64,000 bases of DNA from assembly GCA_029865265.1 (NCBI GenBank), contig JAOUHG010000010.1:53465-117464 (forward strand). The letters are read 5' to 3'. Numbering within the stretch: position 1 is the first letter of the stretch; each line of letters begins with the position of its first letter. Below the pieces are notes generated by a model. It worked only from the letters and a program-made list of their open reading frames with translations. It did no database searches and had not been told where the DNA came from. A program made the position numbers and the translations under genes. This document shows positions 17,204-27,900 of the stretch, piece after piece. The DNA is from Candidatus Krumholzibacteriia bacterium (lineage in GTDB: Bacteria; Krumholzibacteriota; Krumholzibacteriia; WVZY01; JAKEHA01).

Positions 17204-18361
17204 CTACTTGCGTCGCGCGGTCCCCCGCGCCGTCGCAGCATCCAACACATCGCCAAGTATGGCCCCGATCGACTCCAGGCTCGCGCGCTCGATGCAGCGT
17301 CGCCTCGCCTCGTCACCGCGGCGTCGTGCTTCACCCGGGTCCGCAAACACCGCCGCAATCGCCTCTGCGATCTCGCGCGGCGACGAAGGCGCCACCAGCC
17401 ACGCGGCGCCGTCCAGCATCGCAGGAATGTCGCCCACGCGGGTGGCAACGATGGGCTTCGCCATGGCCATGGCGTCGGTGAGCTTCATGGGGAACTGCGC
17501 GCGCGCCGGCGCGGTATCGCGCTGCGGCGCCACCACCACGTGTGCCGCTGCGATCACGCGCGGCATTTCATTGGCGCCGAACTGGCCGAGACGAATGACG
17601 CGATGCGGATGTCGCGCGGCCATTTCGTGCGCGAGCCTGTCTCCAGCTTCGCGCCCGCCCACTATCACGAGACGCGCGTCCTTCCGGTCCAGCAGGTCGA
17701 GCGCCGCTGCCACGTCCTCCACGCCTTTGTGCTCGCGCGCGGTTCCGGGAAACATGATCACACGAAAACCGTCGAGCCCGAGCGAGCGGCGCGCTGCGTC
17801 GGGATCGTATCGAGACGGATCGAAGAGTGCCGTGTCCTTTCCGCTGGGCACGCGCACCGCATCGTAGCGGTCGGCAAGAAAGCGCGTGTTGGCCGTGATA
17901 GCGCTGGCGCGCGGCAGCAGCGACTCCATCCAGCGGCTGTAGCGCGGATGATCCGGGTTGCGCGCGCGGCGCCAGCGGCGATACGCGCGGCGCGTCCACG
18001 GGCCAGGGCGGGCGGGTCGCGGAAACGCCGTTTCCCAGTCGTCTGTATCCACGATGAGCGGCCGCCCGCGGCGGATCAGGAGCGCCACGCCCAGGCTCGA
18101 GGCGCGCACCTTGACCGCGTAGAGAACATCGCCGGTGGCGAGTTCCCGGGCGTCGAGCACGCGCTCGACAAACGATCGTTCGGGAAAGGAGCGAATGACG
18201 ATGCCGCCGGGCGGGTCGGGATAGACGTGATCGCCCGCGGGCAGCGCGCCCACGATCTCCGCGCGCACACCGATGGTGCCAAGGGCACCGGCCAGCACGT
18301 AGGCGCGGGTCATGCCGCCGCGCGAGAGCCCCGGCACCAGCAGCGAAACGCGCATCGTCAT
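17204..18361 (-). CDS. glycosyltransferase, GT4-like (GT-B fold)
   Basis: A 385-residue cytoplasmic glycosyltransferase. The N-terminus MRVSLLVPGLSRGGMTR matches the GT-B opening strand and glycine loop. The C-terminal half has FPGTAREHKGVEDV, LVIVGGREAGDR, and the donor-binding region PMKLTDAMAMAKPIVATRVG followed by a terminal helix, as in GT4 enzymes. ATG 18361 overlaps the stop of the AlkP-like gene as ATGA, showing coupling. The upstream phosphohydrolase and this enzyme probably act on the same glycan or lipid intermediate (inference). Acceptor and donor are unknown. Confidence 0.85.
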   Translation of the reverse strand: MTMRVSLLVPGLSRGGMTRAYVLAGALGTIGVRAEIVGALPAGDHVYPDPPGGIVIRSFPERSFVERVLDARELATGDVLYAVKVRASSLGVALLIRRGRPLIVDTDDWETAFPRPARPGPWTRRAYRRWRRARNPDHPRYSRWMESLLPRASAITANTRFLADRYDAVRVPSGKDTALFDPSRYDPDAARRSLGLDGFRVIMFPGTAREHKGVEDVAAALDLLDRKDARLVIVGGREAGDRLAHEMAARHPHRVIRLGQFGANEMPRVIAAAHVVVAPQRDTAPARAQFPMKLTDAMAMAKPIVATRVGDIPAMLDGAAWLVAPSSPREIAEAIAAVFADPGEARRRGDEARRRCIERASLESIGAILGDVLDAATARGTARRK

Positions 18362-19869
18362 TTGCCGGCGCCCGCGAACACCATCGCCGCGAACGAGCGG
18401 CCCTCGACATCGGAGAGCGTCACGCCCAGGCGATCCGCGATGGTGGGACCGAAGTCCATCACCGACACCGGTTCCCGCAACGGGCCCCGAATCACGCGCG
18501 CGCCGGTGGCAGCAAAGAACCCGGTGGGCGCGTGGTCCCCGGTGCGGCACTTGGTGTACTCGCCGGTCACTTCACCCGTTTTCGCGGAGTGCACGCGGGT
18601 GATGGGCGCACGGCGGTTCCACTCCACCATGAGATCCGGCAGATGGTTGAGCATGGGCCCGCGGTAGAGGTCGCGGGTACGCAGCACGCGAAGCACAGCC
18701 GGCTCACCGGTGTCCACGTTGATCAGCGCGCGAAGGTCCGCCTCCAGCATCGCGCACTCGCGTTCGAACGCGGCACCCGGCTGCACGCGGCCGGCCGGTT
18801 CGCGTCCCGCCAGGTTGATGCGGATGGCACCGTACGCGTCGTTGTTGGGGACCGCGAAGAAACGGCGCGACGCCAGGTCGTTGATGCCCAGCCGCTGCCG
18901 CGCCGGTCCCTTGAGCGGCGAAAGCAGCACGCGCAGCCCCTTCGGCGTGCGGCTCCAGATTCGTCTGGCTCGCGACACGGTCCTCGCCGAAGGCGGGGTT
19001 GCGTCCGGACGTTCGATGCGCCGCAGGATGGCGTCCAGCATGAACGACGCGTCGTAGTGGGAGCGCATGCCGTGGCTGCCGAGCACGATCACGTCGGTTC
19101 CCGGCCCGGCGGCTTCGATCAACTCGCCGATGGCCGCGTCGATGGCCACGTAGACGTCGCGCACCGGGTCGCCGATGCGCCCGGCCAGCGCCGCGTCGTG
19201 GCGCACGTGCGCGGTGTCGTGCAGGTGCCAGCACTGGTGTCCCACGCAGTGGCTCTCGCTGAACACGGCGATGAACGCATCCCAGTCTTCCCGCGCCATG
19301 ATGTCCCGCAGCATGCGCTTACGGCGATCGATGCGCGCGACCAACTGCGCGCGCAGTTTCTCATAGTCACCCGCGCCACCGTGCACGTTGCAGTTCCCCA
19401 CCTCGTCGCGACCATGGCGCGAAACCAGATCCGCGGCGAGAGAGGCGGGCCAGGTCAGCGGCCCCTGGAAGTCGGGGTCGTGCGTCCCCCAGTCGACTAC
19501 ATGCACGCCGTTCAGACCTTCCACGACGTGCGTCTTGGGGACATCGATCACCGCCACACGCCTTCCCGCGGCACCGATGGCGTCCCAGAACGCCGGTGCA
19601 CGCGTGTCGGTGGGATGGACGCGGACCTTTTCGTAGGAGCCGGGGCGGAGTTGTTCGTAGCAGTAGCGTGCGTGGCGGTCGGGACCCACCGACGTCCAGA
19701 AGGAGGGCCACACCGCGCCCACGTAGAGCCCGGGCGGATTGTGGGTGGTCCCCCAGGCACCCTCGCGCAACAGGCGGCGGAACGTGGGCAGCGTGCCGTC
19801 TTCCGCCCAGGCGAGGACGGTGTCCTTGTCCAGCGCATCGGCGCCGAGGAAGAGAATGCGGGTGGCCAT
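18358..19869 (-). CDS. AlkP-superfamily phosphohydrolase/phosphomutase-like protein
   Basis: A 503-residue protein with the alkaline phosphatase/phosphodiesterase fold. ILFLGADALDKDTV opens the domain, VWPSFWTSVGPDRHARY carries the Thr/Ser nucleophile region (about 50-65), SESHCVGHQCWH (about 200) has metal-binding histidines, and VLGSHGMRSHYD (about 268) corresponds to the DHG motif. The last metal Asp appears as Ser in SHGM, which is usual in the COG3379 type. No signal peptide is evident, so cytoplasmic. ATG 19869 (MATRILFLG) was chosen since upstream residues are not family-like. First gene of a unit with the GT4 enzyme. Substrate unknown. Confidence 0.78.
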   Translation of the reverse strand: MATRILFLGADALDKDTVLAWAEDGTLPTFRRLLREGAWGTTHNPPGLYVGAVWPSFWTSVGPDRHARYCYEQLRPGSYEKVRVHPTDTRAPAFWDAIGAAGRRVAVIDVPKTHVVEGLNGVHVVDWGTHDPDFQGPLTWPASLAADLVSRHGRDEVGNCNVHGGAGDYEKLRAQLVARIDRRKRMLRDIMAREDWDAFIAVFSESHCVGHQCWHLHDTAHVRHDAALAGRIGDPVRDVYVAIDAAIGELIEAAGPGTDVIVLGSHGMRSHYDASFMLDAILRRIERPDATPPSARTVSRARRIWSRTPKGLRVLLSPLKGPARQRLGINDLASRRFFAVPNNDAYGAIRINLAGREPAGRVQPGAAFERECAMLEADLRALINVDTGEPAVLRVLRTRDLYRGPMLNHLPDLMVEWNRRAPITRVHSAKTGEVTGEYTKCRTGDHAPTGFFAATGARVIRGPLREPVSVMDFGPTIADRLGVTLSDVEGRSFAAMVFAGAGK

Positions 19870-19955
19870 GCGGCTCCTTACTTCGCGCGCGCGAGGCCGC
19901 GCCGAAGCATCGAGTATAGAGGAGCGTTGCCACGCATTACAACGAGCTTGCGTGC

Positions 19956-19985
19956 TTGGGACCCGCGCTGCGCGTGTGCTAGAGT
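19956..19985 (+). promoter_or_regulatory. candidate promoter for the outer-membrane barrel pair
   Basis: TTGGGA (19956-19961), 18-bp spacer, TAGAGT (19980-19985) within the 137-bp divergent gap. The start codon at 20007 would be only about 15 nt from the transcription start. Confidence 0.33.
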
Positions 19986-20006
19986 GGCCGCGGATCCGCC
20001 CAAGCG

Positions 20007-21362
20007 ATGAAGATGTCATCCTTCCATGCCAGTGTCCGCACGCGGCGAACCGTCCAGACCGCCGCCCTTGCTTCGATTGCATTACTTGCCACAACCGCGC
20101 ACGCCGACTTCGACGTAAGCAAGCTGGCACGCTATGAGGGGTTTCTCGTCACGGGTGTCACCATCACCGGACACAGCGTGACCAGGGAGTACGTGATCCG
20201 CCGTGAGATCCGCACCCAGGCCGGCCAGGAGTTCCGCGTTGCCCTGGCCGCCGCGGACCTCACGCGCCTCGAGAACCTCGGCATATTCAGCTCGCAAGTG
20301 ATCCAGGTGGTGCCGAATGACAGCTCGGTGGCGCTGACATACCAGGTCCGCGAAATGCCGTGGATCGTCCCCTATCCCAGGTTCAAGTACACCGAGCAGG
20401 ACAGCTGGTCCATCGGCGCCGGGGTGGCGTCGGTCAACATGCTGGGGCGCGCCATCTACCTGGGCGGCTCCGGCACGGTGGGCGGCGTGGATGCCTTCTC
20501 GGCCCTCTTCCAGTATCCGTGGATCACCGGCAACCACATCTCCATCGACGCGTTTCTATCCGACGACCGGCGCCACGACACCCTCAACGAATTTCGGGAG
20601 CACAGTCGCGAGATCACGCCCTGGTTTGGCCGCTACATCCGCGATAACGGCCGCCTGGCGGGCACCATCTCCTGGTTCCAGATGAACGCCGACCGTGACG
20701 GCATCACCATCTCTCCCGACCGGCGCGACGACTACCTGCGCTACGGAATCAAAGGCGGGTTCGACAACCGCGATTCCTGGCGCAACCCCACCAGCGGCTG
20801 GAACAACGAGCTGCTCATCATGTGGTACCATGGCTTTGCCTTCGACGAACACAGCTGGCCGCTGGTTGAACTGGACCTGCGCCGCTACCAGCCACTCGGG
20901 AACCGGCGGAATACGCTCATCATCGGGGGTCTGTTCTCCTGGCAGGACGGCCAGGCCGGGGCGGAGATCCCCGGCTACCTGCAGTACCGTATGGGTGGCG
21001 CCAACTCCATCCGCGGGCATGACATCGAGGTGCTGGGCAAGGAATTGGTCGGCAGGAACCAGTTGATCCTCACGCTCGAGTACCAGCGTGCCGTGATCCC
21101 CATCCGCGAGTTCCGATTCATGAAATGGTCGGTCAGCGGGGGCCTCGACATTGCCGGATTCTACGACGCCGGAGACGCGTGGAACCTGGCGGAAGAGTTG
21201 AATACCCGCAACGCCCGCCATGGTTTCGGTGTGGGACTCCGCTTCCTCGTCCCCTCGGTCTACGAAATCCGGACGGATGTGGCCATCGGGGAGGACGGGG
21301 ACGTACACTTCCACCTGGGCGTGGGTGACAAACTGAGCGCGCAACGGGCACGTTTGAGATAG
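20007..21362 (+). CDS. Omp85/BamA-TamA-like outer membrane protein with one POTRA domain
   Basis: A 451-residue exported protein. A signal peptide (LASIALLATTAHA, to about residue 33) is followed by a single POTRA-like unit (about 42-118: VTGVTITGHSVTREYVIRR, then VALTYQVREMPW). The rest is an Omp85 beta-barrel with the conserved MGGANSIRGHD loop (about 329-339; RG[FY] form altered to RGH). Omp85 proteins insert barrels or translocate substrates. Canonical BamA has five POTRAs and is about 800 residues, so this is a short relative, closer to TamA-type or patatin-less surface antigens. Followed 8 bp later by another barrel gene. Confidence 0.8.
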   Translation: MKMSSFHASVRTRRTVQTAALASIALLATTAHADFDVSKLARYEGFLVTGVTITGHSVTREYVIRREIRTQAGQEFRVALAAADLTRLENLGIFSSQVIQVVPNDSSVALTYQVREMPWIVPYPRFKYTEQDSWSIGAGVASVNMLGRAIYLGGSGTVGGVDAFSALFQYPWITGNHISIDAFLSDDRRHDTLNEFREHSREITPWFGRYIRDNGRLAGTISWFQMNADRDGITISPDRRDDYLRYGIKGGFDNRDSWRNPTSGWNNELLIMWYHGFAFDEHSWPLVELDLRRYQPLGNRRNTLIIGGLFSWQDGQAGAEIPGYLQYRMGGANSIRGHDIEVLGKELVGRNQLILTLEYQRAVIPIREFRFMKWSVSGGLDIAGFYDAGDAWNLAEELNTRNARHGFGVGLRFLVPSVYEIRTDVAIGEDGDVHFHLGVGDKLSAQRARLR

Positions 21363-21370
21363 GAGAAGCA

Positions 21371-22744
21371 ATGTCGACAAGGTGTACACGAATGGTGATC
21401 TGCGCCGCGCTCTGCTTCGCGATTGTTGCGTCGAGCGGTGCGGGCGCTCGCGCCCAGGACAGCCACTACTGGAACCTGCACTACGGCACGCGCGGCGAGC
21501 TGGTGAGCGGTGTCATGGTGGGAAGTGCGCTCGACCTGAGCTCCTCGTATTACAACCCGGGCGCGTTCGCCCGCACGGAGAAACCGTCCGTCTTGTTGAC
21601 GGGGAGCGTCTTCGCGCTGCAGAAGGTAACGCTCGTGAGCGCGGATACCAGTCAGGAATCACCCGCGGCGACCAACAACGGGCCCTCCCCCAGCATGGTG
21701 GCGGGGCTGCTTCCCATGAAATGGTTTGGTGGCCGCATGGGCTATTCATTCCTCACCCGCCAGCAACTGGACTTCCGCCTGGTGGTTCGCAATGGCGTAT
21801 TCGTCGGCAACAGCCAGCCAATCGATTCATTGTCGATTGGCGGCGAAGCGATGTTCGATCAGCGCTTGCGAGAGTACTGGGGCGGCGTCACGTGGTCAAA
21901 AAACCTGTCCGACCGCTATTCGGCGGGAACCACTGTCTACGGGGTCCGTCGATCACAGCGCACGCGCCTTCAGGGTCTGGTGCAGGCGTTCGGCGCCGAC
22001 GGATACGGCGCCTCCGGAACCACGGTAAAAGAACTGGACTACCGGGCCATTCGCGTCCTGGCCAAGTTCGGGCTGCTGGCCGATTTCGGGAGGACTATCG
22101 TCGGCATTTCCTTCACCACACCGGGTCTCCACTTGTTCGGCAGCGGAACCGCGGAGGACGTGAGCTCCATAACGGGCGACGTCGACTTCGACGGGATTCC
22201 GGACGGCGCCGCCATTATCTCATTTGCGCAAGACCAGGACGCAGAATACCACTCCCCCGCCTCAGTGGCGCTGGGCCTGTCACGCGAACTCGGGGCAACC
22301 ACCCTCCACGTCACCACCGAGTACTTTGGCGTCGTCGATCCGTACACCGTGCTCGCGTCGCCGGCACCTGTCACTGGACCCGGTGTCACCGGTATCGCGG
22401 TGGACTACGACAACGCCGCAAAGTCAGTGTGGAACGCCGGCGTCGGCGTTGAACACCGCTTCAGCGACAAGGGCACCGGGTACGCGGCGTTCGTGACCGA
22501 CCGCTCTTCCGCGCGGCCGGTGGAGGGAATTTCTGTGGTGGTTTCGGATTGGAACATCTACCACGTCAGCGGCGGCGCGGCGCTCGAATTCGGCACCACG
22601 GAGCTGACGCTGGGAATGGCCTTTGCCTGGGGGAGCAACACGATTCAGCCGACGGTTCCCCCCACCGGGGATCTTCCACCCAACCTGGTCCCGGCGGAGG
22701 CCCGCTACAGCCGCATGAAGTTCATCATCGGCATCGCGCTATGA
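21371..22744 (+). CDS. FadL/OmpP1-like outer membrane beta-barrel protein
   Basis: A 457-residue protein with signal peptide (ICAALCFAIVASSGAGARAQ, about 10-29) and alternating hydrophobic beta-strands to the C-terminus (KFIIGIAL). The early SSSYYNPGAFAR segment (about 54-65) resembles the NPA/NPG plug region of FadL-type channels for hydrophobic compounds. AGGAGAAGCA precedes the ATG. It lies 8 bp after the Omp85-like gene, so the two are probably co-transcribed, and its 3' end overlaps the K+-channel gene on the other strand by 6 bp. Transport role is inferred from fold only. Confidence 0.68.
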   Translation: MSTRCTRMVICAALCFAIVASSGAGARAQDSHYWNLHYGTRGELVSGVMVGSALDLSSSYYNPGAFARTEKPSVLLTGSVFALQKVTLVSADTSQESPAATNNGPSPSMVAGLLPMKWFGGRMGYSFLTRQQLDFRLVVRNGVFVGNSQPIDSLSIGGEAMFDQRLREYWGGVTWSKNLSDRYSAGTTVYGVRRSQRTRLQGLVQAFGADGYGASGTTVKELDYRAIRVLAKFGLLADFGRTIVGISFTTPGLHLFGSGTAEDVSSITGDVDFDGIPDGAAIISFAQDQDAEYHSPASVALGLSRELGATTLHVTTEYFGVVDPYTVLASPAPVTGPGVTGIAVDYDNAAKSVWNAGVGVEHRFSDKGTGYAAFVTDRSSARPVEGISVVVSDWNIYHVSGGAALEFGTTELTLGMAFAWGSNTIQPTVPPTGDLPPNLVPAEARYSRMKFIIGIAL

Positions 22745-23467
22745 GCGGGCCCGGCGGGAACCAACGTAGGAACTCACCAGCCAGGCGATGACCACCGCGA
22801 TGTAGAACTGCCCGGCCACCGCCTCGATGATGCAAAGCGCCCGCGCGAGCGGGAGGTGCGGCACGATGTCGCCGTATCCCAGTGTCGTGATGGTGACGAA
22901 GCTGAAATACAGCGAGTCGTACGTCATGTACCCGGTTGCTTCGCCAGCGGCTTCCGCCGCAAAGAAGCTCGCCGGCCGGACGATCACGAGGAGGTCGTAG
23001 ATCGACGCGAATGTGAAGGCCATGAGGAAGTAGGCCACCACGGCGGCAAAGATTCGCTCAGCGTCGACGTCATGCCCCCTCAGGACGAACTTCATCAACA
23101 CGGCCACGCACGTACCCATCAGGAACGCGTCCACTACCACCGTTACCGCGAGCAAGGTGGTGTCCAGCGCCGGCGCCAGGCCCGTGAGACAAACCACCCT
23201 GAGGACCGCTCCAATCGCCCATAATCCCACCAGGACGGCGCGAAGCGACACCAGCCAGCGCTCGTGTCCTTCTATGGATGACAACGCCACCAACAGGGCA
23301 TTCAGGAAGATGAACTGGAACACGATCGACAGCCCCGCATGCGAGGAAGTGAACGGCTCCAGCAGCAGACCGATGATGATAAAGACGAGCAACTGGCGGA
23401 AACGGAGCGCGTTCCACAAACCAACAAAGCTGCGGACAGGCCTGTGCAAGCCAGGGGCATGTTTCAC
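22739..23467 (-). CDS. potassium-channel-like membrane protein (Ion_trans_2 pore)
   Basis: A 242-residue polytopic protein with about six hydrophobic segments. The C-terminal pore is recognisable: SLYFSFVTITTLGYGDIVP carries the TxGYGD selectivity filter (about 198-205), followed by a final helix. No RCK/TrkA-N domain follows. GTG at 23467 is supported by GGAGG seven bases upstream. It lies 27 bp after the NodT-type gene, in the same direction, so it may be the last gene of the RND operon. K+ selectivity is inferred from the filter. Confidence 0.85.
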   Translation of the reverse strand: MKHAPGLHRPVRSFVGLWNALRFRQLLVFIIIGLLLEPFTSSHAGLSIVFQFIFLNALLVALSSIEGHERWLVSLRAVLVGLWAIGAVLRVVCLTGLAPALDTTLLAVTVVVDAFLMGTCVAVLMKFVLRGHDVDAERIFAAVVAYFLMAFTFASIYDLLVIVRPASFFAAEAAGEATGYMTYDSLYFSFVTITTLGYGDIVPHLPLARALCIIEAVAGQFYIAVVIAWLVSSYVGSRRARS

Positions 23468-23494
23468 GCAGGACCTCCTTGGACGAAAGGAGCA

Positions 23495-24949
23495 CTAGCG
23501 GTCCGGAAGTTCGACCTCTTGGCCGGGCTGTAACGCCTCGTAGGACGCGCGGTCCACCCAGCCGCCACCCAGCGAACGGTAGACACCGATGACGGACTTG
23601 TAACCGCCTGCCAGGGTTCCCGCATACTGCAGTTCGGAGTCGAAGAGAGTGCGCTGGGAGTCCAGGAACTCGAGGTAGGTGGCGACACCCTCGTTGTAAC
23701 TCATTTCCGTGAGGCGGTTGTAGATGCGCAGCGCCTCCACGCGGTTCTGCTGCGCAACCAGTTCCTCCCGCACGTTGGCGCGGGCACTCAGCGCGTTCTC
23801 GACATCGGCGAAGGCATTGCGCAAGGAAAAGACGTAGGAGTTCAGCGCCTGCCGCTGCTGCCCTTCACTCGCGCGCACCTGGCCGCGGATCTCCCCCCAG
23901 CGGAAGATCGGCTGCAGCACGCTCCCGCCCACGTTCCAGATGTCGTATTGTGGCGACTCGAACAGCTTGCCGAAGTCGCCACTCGCGGTGCCCAGCAGGC
24001 CGGTGAGCGACAGGGATGGAAAATAGCGCGCCTTGGCCACACCGATGCGCGCGTTGGCGGAAACCAGTTGTTCCTCCGCTGCAACCACGTCCGGCCGGCG
24101 CAGCAGCATTTCAGACGGAAGACCCGCCGGCACCTCCGGCACCGCGAGCGCCCGCAGTGTGGTGCCGCGCGCGATGGGGCCGGGATTCCGTCCCAGCAAC
24201 ACGCTCAACGCATTCTCCACCTCGGTGATCCGCTGCTCGATCACGGGGATGGTGGCAACGGTACGCCAGTACTCGGCTTCCATGACCCGCAACTCGATTT
24301 CGGATACGTCACCGTGATCGTAGCGATTGCGCATGAGATCAACGGATTGTTCCCGCGTGGCGGCAGTGCGGCGCGCGATGTCGAGCTGGTCGTCGAGCGC
24401 AAGCAGGTCCACGTACGACGTCGCCACCAGCGATGCCACCGAGAGCACCACCGCGCGCCGGCCCGCCTCGGCGGCGAGCAGGTTGGCACGGGCCGCCTCG
24501 TTGGCGCGGCGGATGCGGCCCCAGATGTCGATCTCCCACGACGCGCCCAGCGACACATCGAAGTAGTTGTCGGTGGAACGGTCACCCTGGTCGCCCGGGA
24601 ATGCGCGCTGGCCCCGGCTGCCCTCGAACTGCGCATCCAACTTGGGGAAGTAGTCGGAGCGGGTGACACCGTAGAGGCCCATCAGCTCGTCGACGCGCCC
24701 CGCCGCAATGCGGATGTCGTAGTTGGCCGTGAGCGCCTCGGCCACGAGGCTGGTCAGCACGGTGTCGCCGAACAGTTCCCACCAAGCCGTGTCCGCCAGC
24801 GCAAGCGACGTGGAATCCGCCATCACGAAGACGGTTGAATCCGCCGCGCGCCACGACTCCGGCGACTCGATGTCCGGCCGCTGGTAGTTGGGCCCCACCG
24901 AACAGCCGGCAACGAGCAGCATCCCCGCAACCCAGGCCGTACGCTTCAT
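23495..24949 (-). CDS. RND efflux outer-membrane lipoprotein (OprM/NodT family)
   Basis: Outer-membrane channel of a tripartite pump, TolC fold. The 484-residue product opens with a lipoprotein signal ending VAGCSVGPNYQRP (acylated Cys near 16), the hallmark start of the NodT family. It has long amphipathic helices in two OEP repeats, with LLRRPDVVAAEEQL near 285 and LFDSELQYAGTLAGGYKSVIGVYRSLGGGW at the end. Its ATG overlaps the stop of the RND permease (ATGA). Length is normal. Confidence 0.95.
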   Translation of the reverse strand: MKRTAWVAGMLLVAGCSVGPNYQRPDIESPESWRAADSTVFVMADSTSLALADTAWWELFGDTVLTSLVAEALTANYDIRIAAGRVDELMGLYGVTRSDYFPKLDAQFEGSRGQRAFPGDQGDRSTDNYFDVSLGASWEIDIWGRIRRANEAARANLLAAEAGRRAVVLSVASLVATSYVDLLALDDQLDIARRTAATREQSVDLMRNRYDHGDVSEIELRVMEAEYWRTVATIPVIEQRITEVENALSVLLGRNPGPIARGTTLRALAVPEVPAGLPSEMLLRRPDVVAAEEQLVSANARIGVAKARYFPSLSLTGLLGTASGDFGKLFESPQYDIWNVGGSVLQPIFRWGEIRGQVRASEGQQRQALNSYVFSLRNAFADVENALSARANVREELVAQQNRVEALRIYNRLTEMSYNEGVATYLEFLDSQRTLFDSELQYAGTLAGGYKSVIGVYRSLGGGWVDRASYEALQPGQEVELPDR

Positions 24950-27900
24950 CGTGCGTCCTCCCCGCCCGGAGGCGCGACAGGCGCATGACCGCGCCGGGTG
25001 GTGGCCCGCTCAACGGCGACAAACAGAACCGGAATCAGGAAGATGGCCATCACCGTCGCCACCAACAGCCCCGCGAACACGGTCATTCCCAGAACCTTGC
25101 GCGCCTCGGCGCCCGCCCCGGCGGCGCGCACCAGCGGCATCACGCCCAGGATGAACGCGAAGGACGTCATGAGGATGGGGCGCAGGCGCAGCTTGGCCGA
25201 ATCCAGCGCGGCCTGCACCAGATCCACCCCCTCCTCCTTGCGCACCTTCGCGAACTCGACAATCAGGATCGCGTTCTTGGCCGCGAGACCGATCAGCGTC
25301 ACCAGGCCGATCTGCGTGAACACGTTGTTCACGTAGGCGGGGCTGAAGAAACGCATGATCCACAGCCCCAGGAAGGCGCCGAAAACGGCGAAGGGCGTTC
25401 CCAGGAGCACGCTGAAGGGAAGGCCCCAGCTCTCGTACTGCGCGGCAAGCACGAGGAACACCAACACCAGTGCAAACACGAACACGATGGCGGCCGTGCC
25501 CGCGGCTTTCTTCTCCTGGTAGGAAACGTTGGACCAGTCGTAACCCCAGCCGGCGGGCAACACGTCGCGCGCCACCTCTTCGAGCGCGTTGAGCGCCTGC
25601 GAGGAGCTGTAGCCGGCCGCCGGGACGCCGGTGAGTTCCGCGGAACGGTACAGGTTGAAACGGTTGGTGAACTCGGGGCCGTACGCGGGCGCGGTGCGAA
25701 TCACCGAACTGAGCGGCACCATGGAACCATTGTTGTTGCGCACGAAGAAGCTGCCGATGTCGAAGATATCGTCGCGGTACTCCGGCTCGGCGAGCAGGTA
25801 TACCTTGTAGACACGACCGTAGCGGTTGAAATCGTTGATGTAGCTGCCGCCCAGCATGGCTGCCAGCGTGGTGTTGACGTCCCTGACGGTCACACCCTGC
25901 TTGGTCACGCGGTCGGGGTCGAGCACGGCGGAAATCTGGGGCACGCTGGCGCGGTAGGGGCTCGAAATGGACCCGATCTCGGGCCGCTGGCGCGCAGCCT
26001 CGATGAACTTCTCCACCTGGTCGGCCAGGTCCTGCGGCGTGTTGCCGCTGCGGTCCTGCAGCATGAACGAGAAACCGGCGCCGGTTCCCAGCCCCTGGAT
26101 GGGCGGCGGGCCGATGGCCAGCACAAACGCCTCGGGCACCTCCGCCGCAAACCGCCGGTTGAATTCCTCGATCATCTCGAAGGAGCGGCCCTCCTTGCCG
26201 TGGCGCTCGTGCCACGGCTTCAGTCCCACGAAGAAGGTGGCCATGTTCGACGCGGCCGTGCTCGAACTGATGCCATAACCCGCGATGGCCGTGTAGTTCT
26301 CGATGTTGTGGTCCTCACCGAGGATGCGCTCCACCTTGCGGCATACCTCGTCGGTACGCTGGAGGGAGGCGGCGTCCGGGAGCTGTACCGCCACCAGGAA
26401 GTACCCGTTGTCCTCCTCCGGTACGAAGCCGCCCGGAATGTGCTTACCGAGAAGCCCGATCGACACGATGATGGCCGCAATGAACACCAGGCTGCGGAAC
26501 ATCCGGCGAATCATGATGGCGGTGAACGAGAGGTAGCCGCCGGTGAACCTGTCGAAACCCCTGTTGAACCAGCGGTAGAACGGATCCAGGAACGACTTCG
26601 ACTCGCCCTTGGGCTTGAGCAGCTTGGCGGAGAGCGCCGGGCTCAGCGTGAGCGCGTTGAGCGCGGAGAACATCACCGAGATGGCGATGGTCACCGCGAA
26701 CTGCTGGAACAGCCTCCCGGTGATCCCGCCCATGAAGGCCACCGGCACGAATACCGCGGCGAGCACCAGGGACACGGCCACGATGGGGCCGGAGACCTCC
26801 TTCATCGCCTTGACGGTGGCGTCCTTCGGCGAAAGGCCCTGCTCGATATGGTGCATCACCGCCTCCACCACCACGATGGCGTCGTCCACCACGATCCCGA
26901 TGGCGAGCACCAGCCCCAGCAGCGACAGCGTATTGATGGAAAAGCCCAGCAACGGAAACACAACAAACGTGGCGATCAGCGACACGGGCACGGTGAGCAG
27001 CGGGATGAGTGTCGCGCGCCAGTTCTGCAGGAAGACGAATACCACCAGAATGACCAGCAGAACCGCCTCGACCAGCGTGTGCAGGATCTCGTTGATGCCC
27101 TCTTCGACCGCCAGGGTGGTATCCAGCGAAATGGTGTAGTCGAGGCCGGGCGGAAACACCTGCTTCGCCTGCTCCATCACATCCTTGACGGCCGCGGCCA
27201 CGGCCAGCGCGTTGGAGCCGGGCTGCTGGTAGATCATGATGACGGCCGCGGGCTCGCCGTTGTTGCGGCCGATCTGGTTGTACAGGAGGGTTCCCAGCTC
27301 GATGCGGGCCACGTCGCGCAGGTGCACCTGCGAGCCGTCCGGGTTGGTGCGCACCACGATGGTGCCGAACTCCTCCGCGGTCATCAGGCGTCCCCGCGCG
27401 CGCACCGTGTAGGTGAACTCGGTTCCCGGCGGCGCCGGCGCCCCGCCGATCTGCCCCGCGGGCGAAATGACATTCTGCTCCTGCACCGCCGCCACCAGGT
27501 CATTGACGGTCAGACCCAGCTTGGCCAGGTAGTCCGGCTTCACCCAGATGCGCATGGAGTAGTCGCTGCCACCAAAAAGAACCACGTCACCGACTCCGCG
27601 GATGCGGGCGATGACGTCGTTGAGGTTGATGCCGGCGTAGTTGGAGAGGAAGTTGTTGTCGTAGGTGCCGTCGGGCGACGACAGCGTTACCACCACCAGC
27701 GGAAAGGCCAGTGACTTCTTTACGGTGACACCGTACTCCTTCACCGACTGGGGCAGAGCAGCCGTCGCCTGCGAAACCCGGTTCTGGGTGAGCACGTTGG
27801 CGTTGTCGAGGTCGGTTCCGACTTCGAACGACACCTGCAGCGTCATGGTGCCGTCGTTGCCGTTGATCGACTTCATGTAGATCATGTTCTCGACGCCGTT

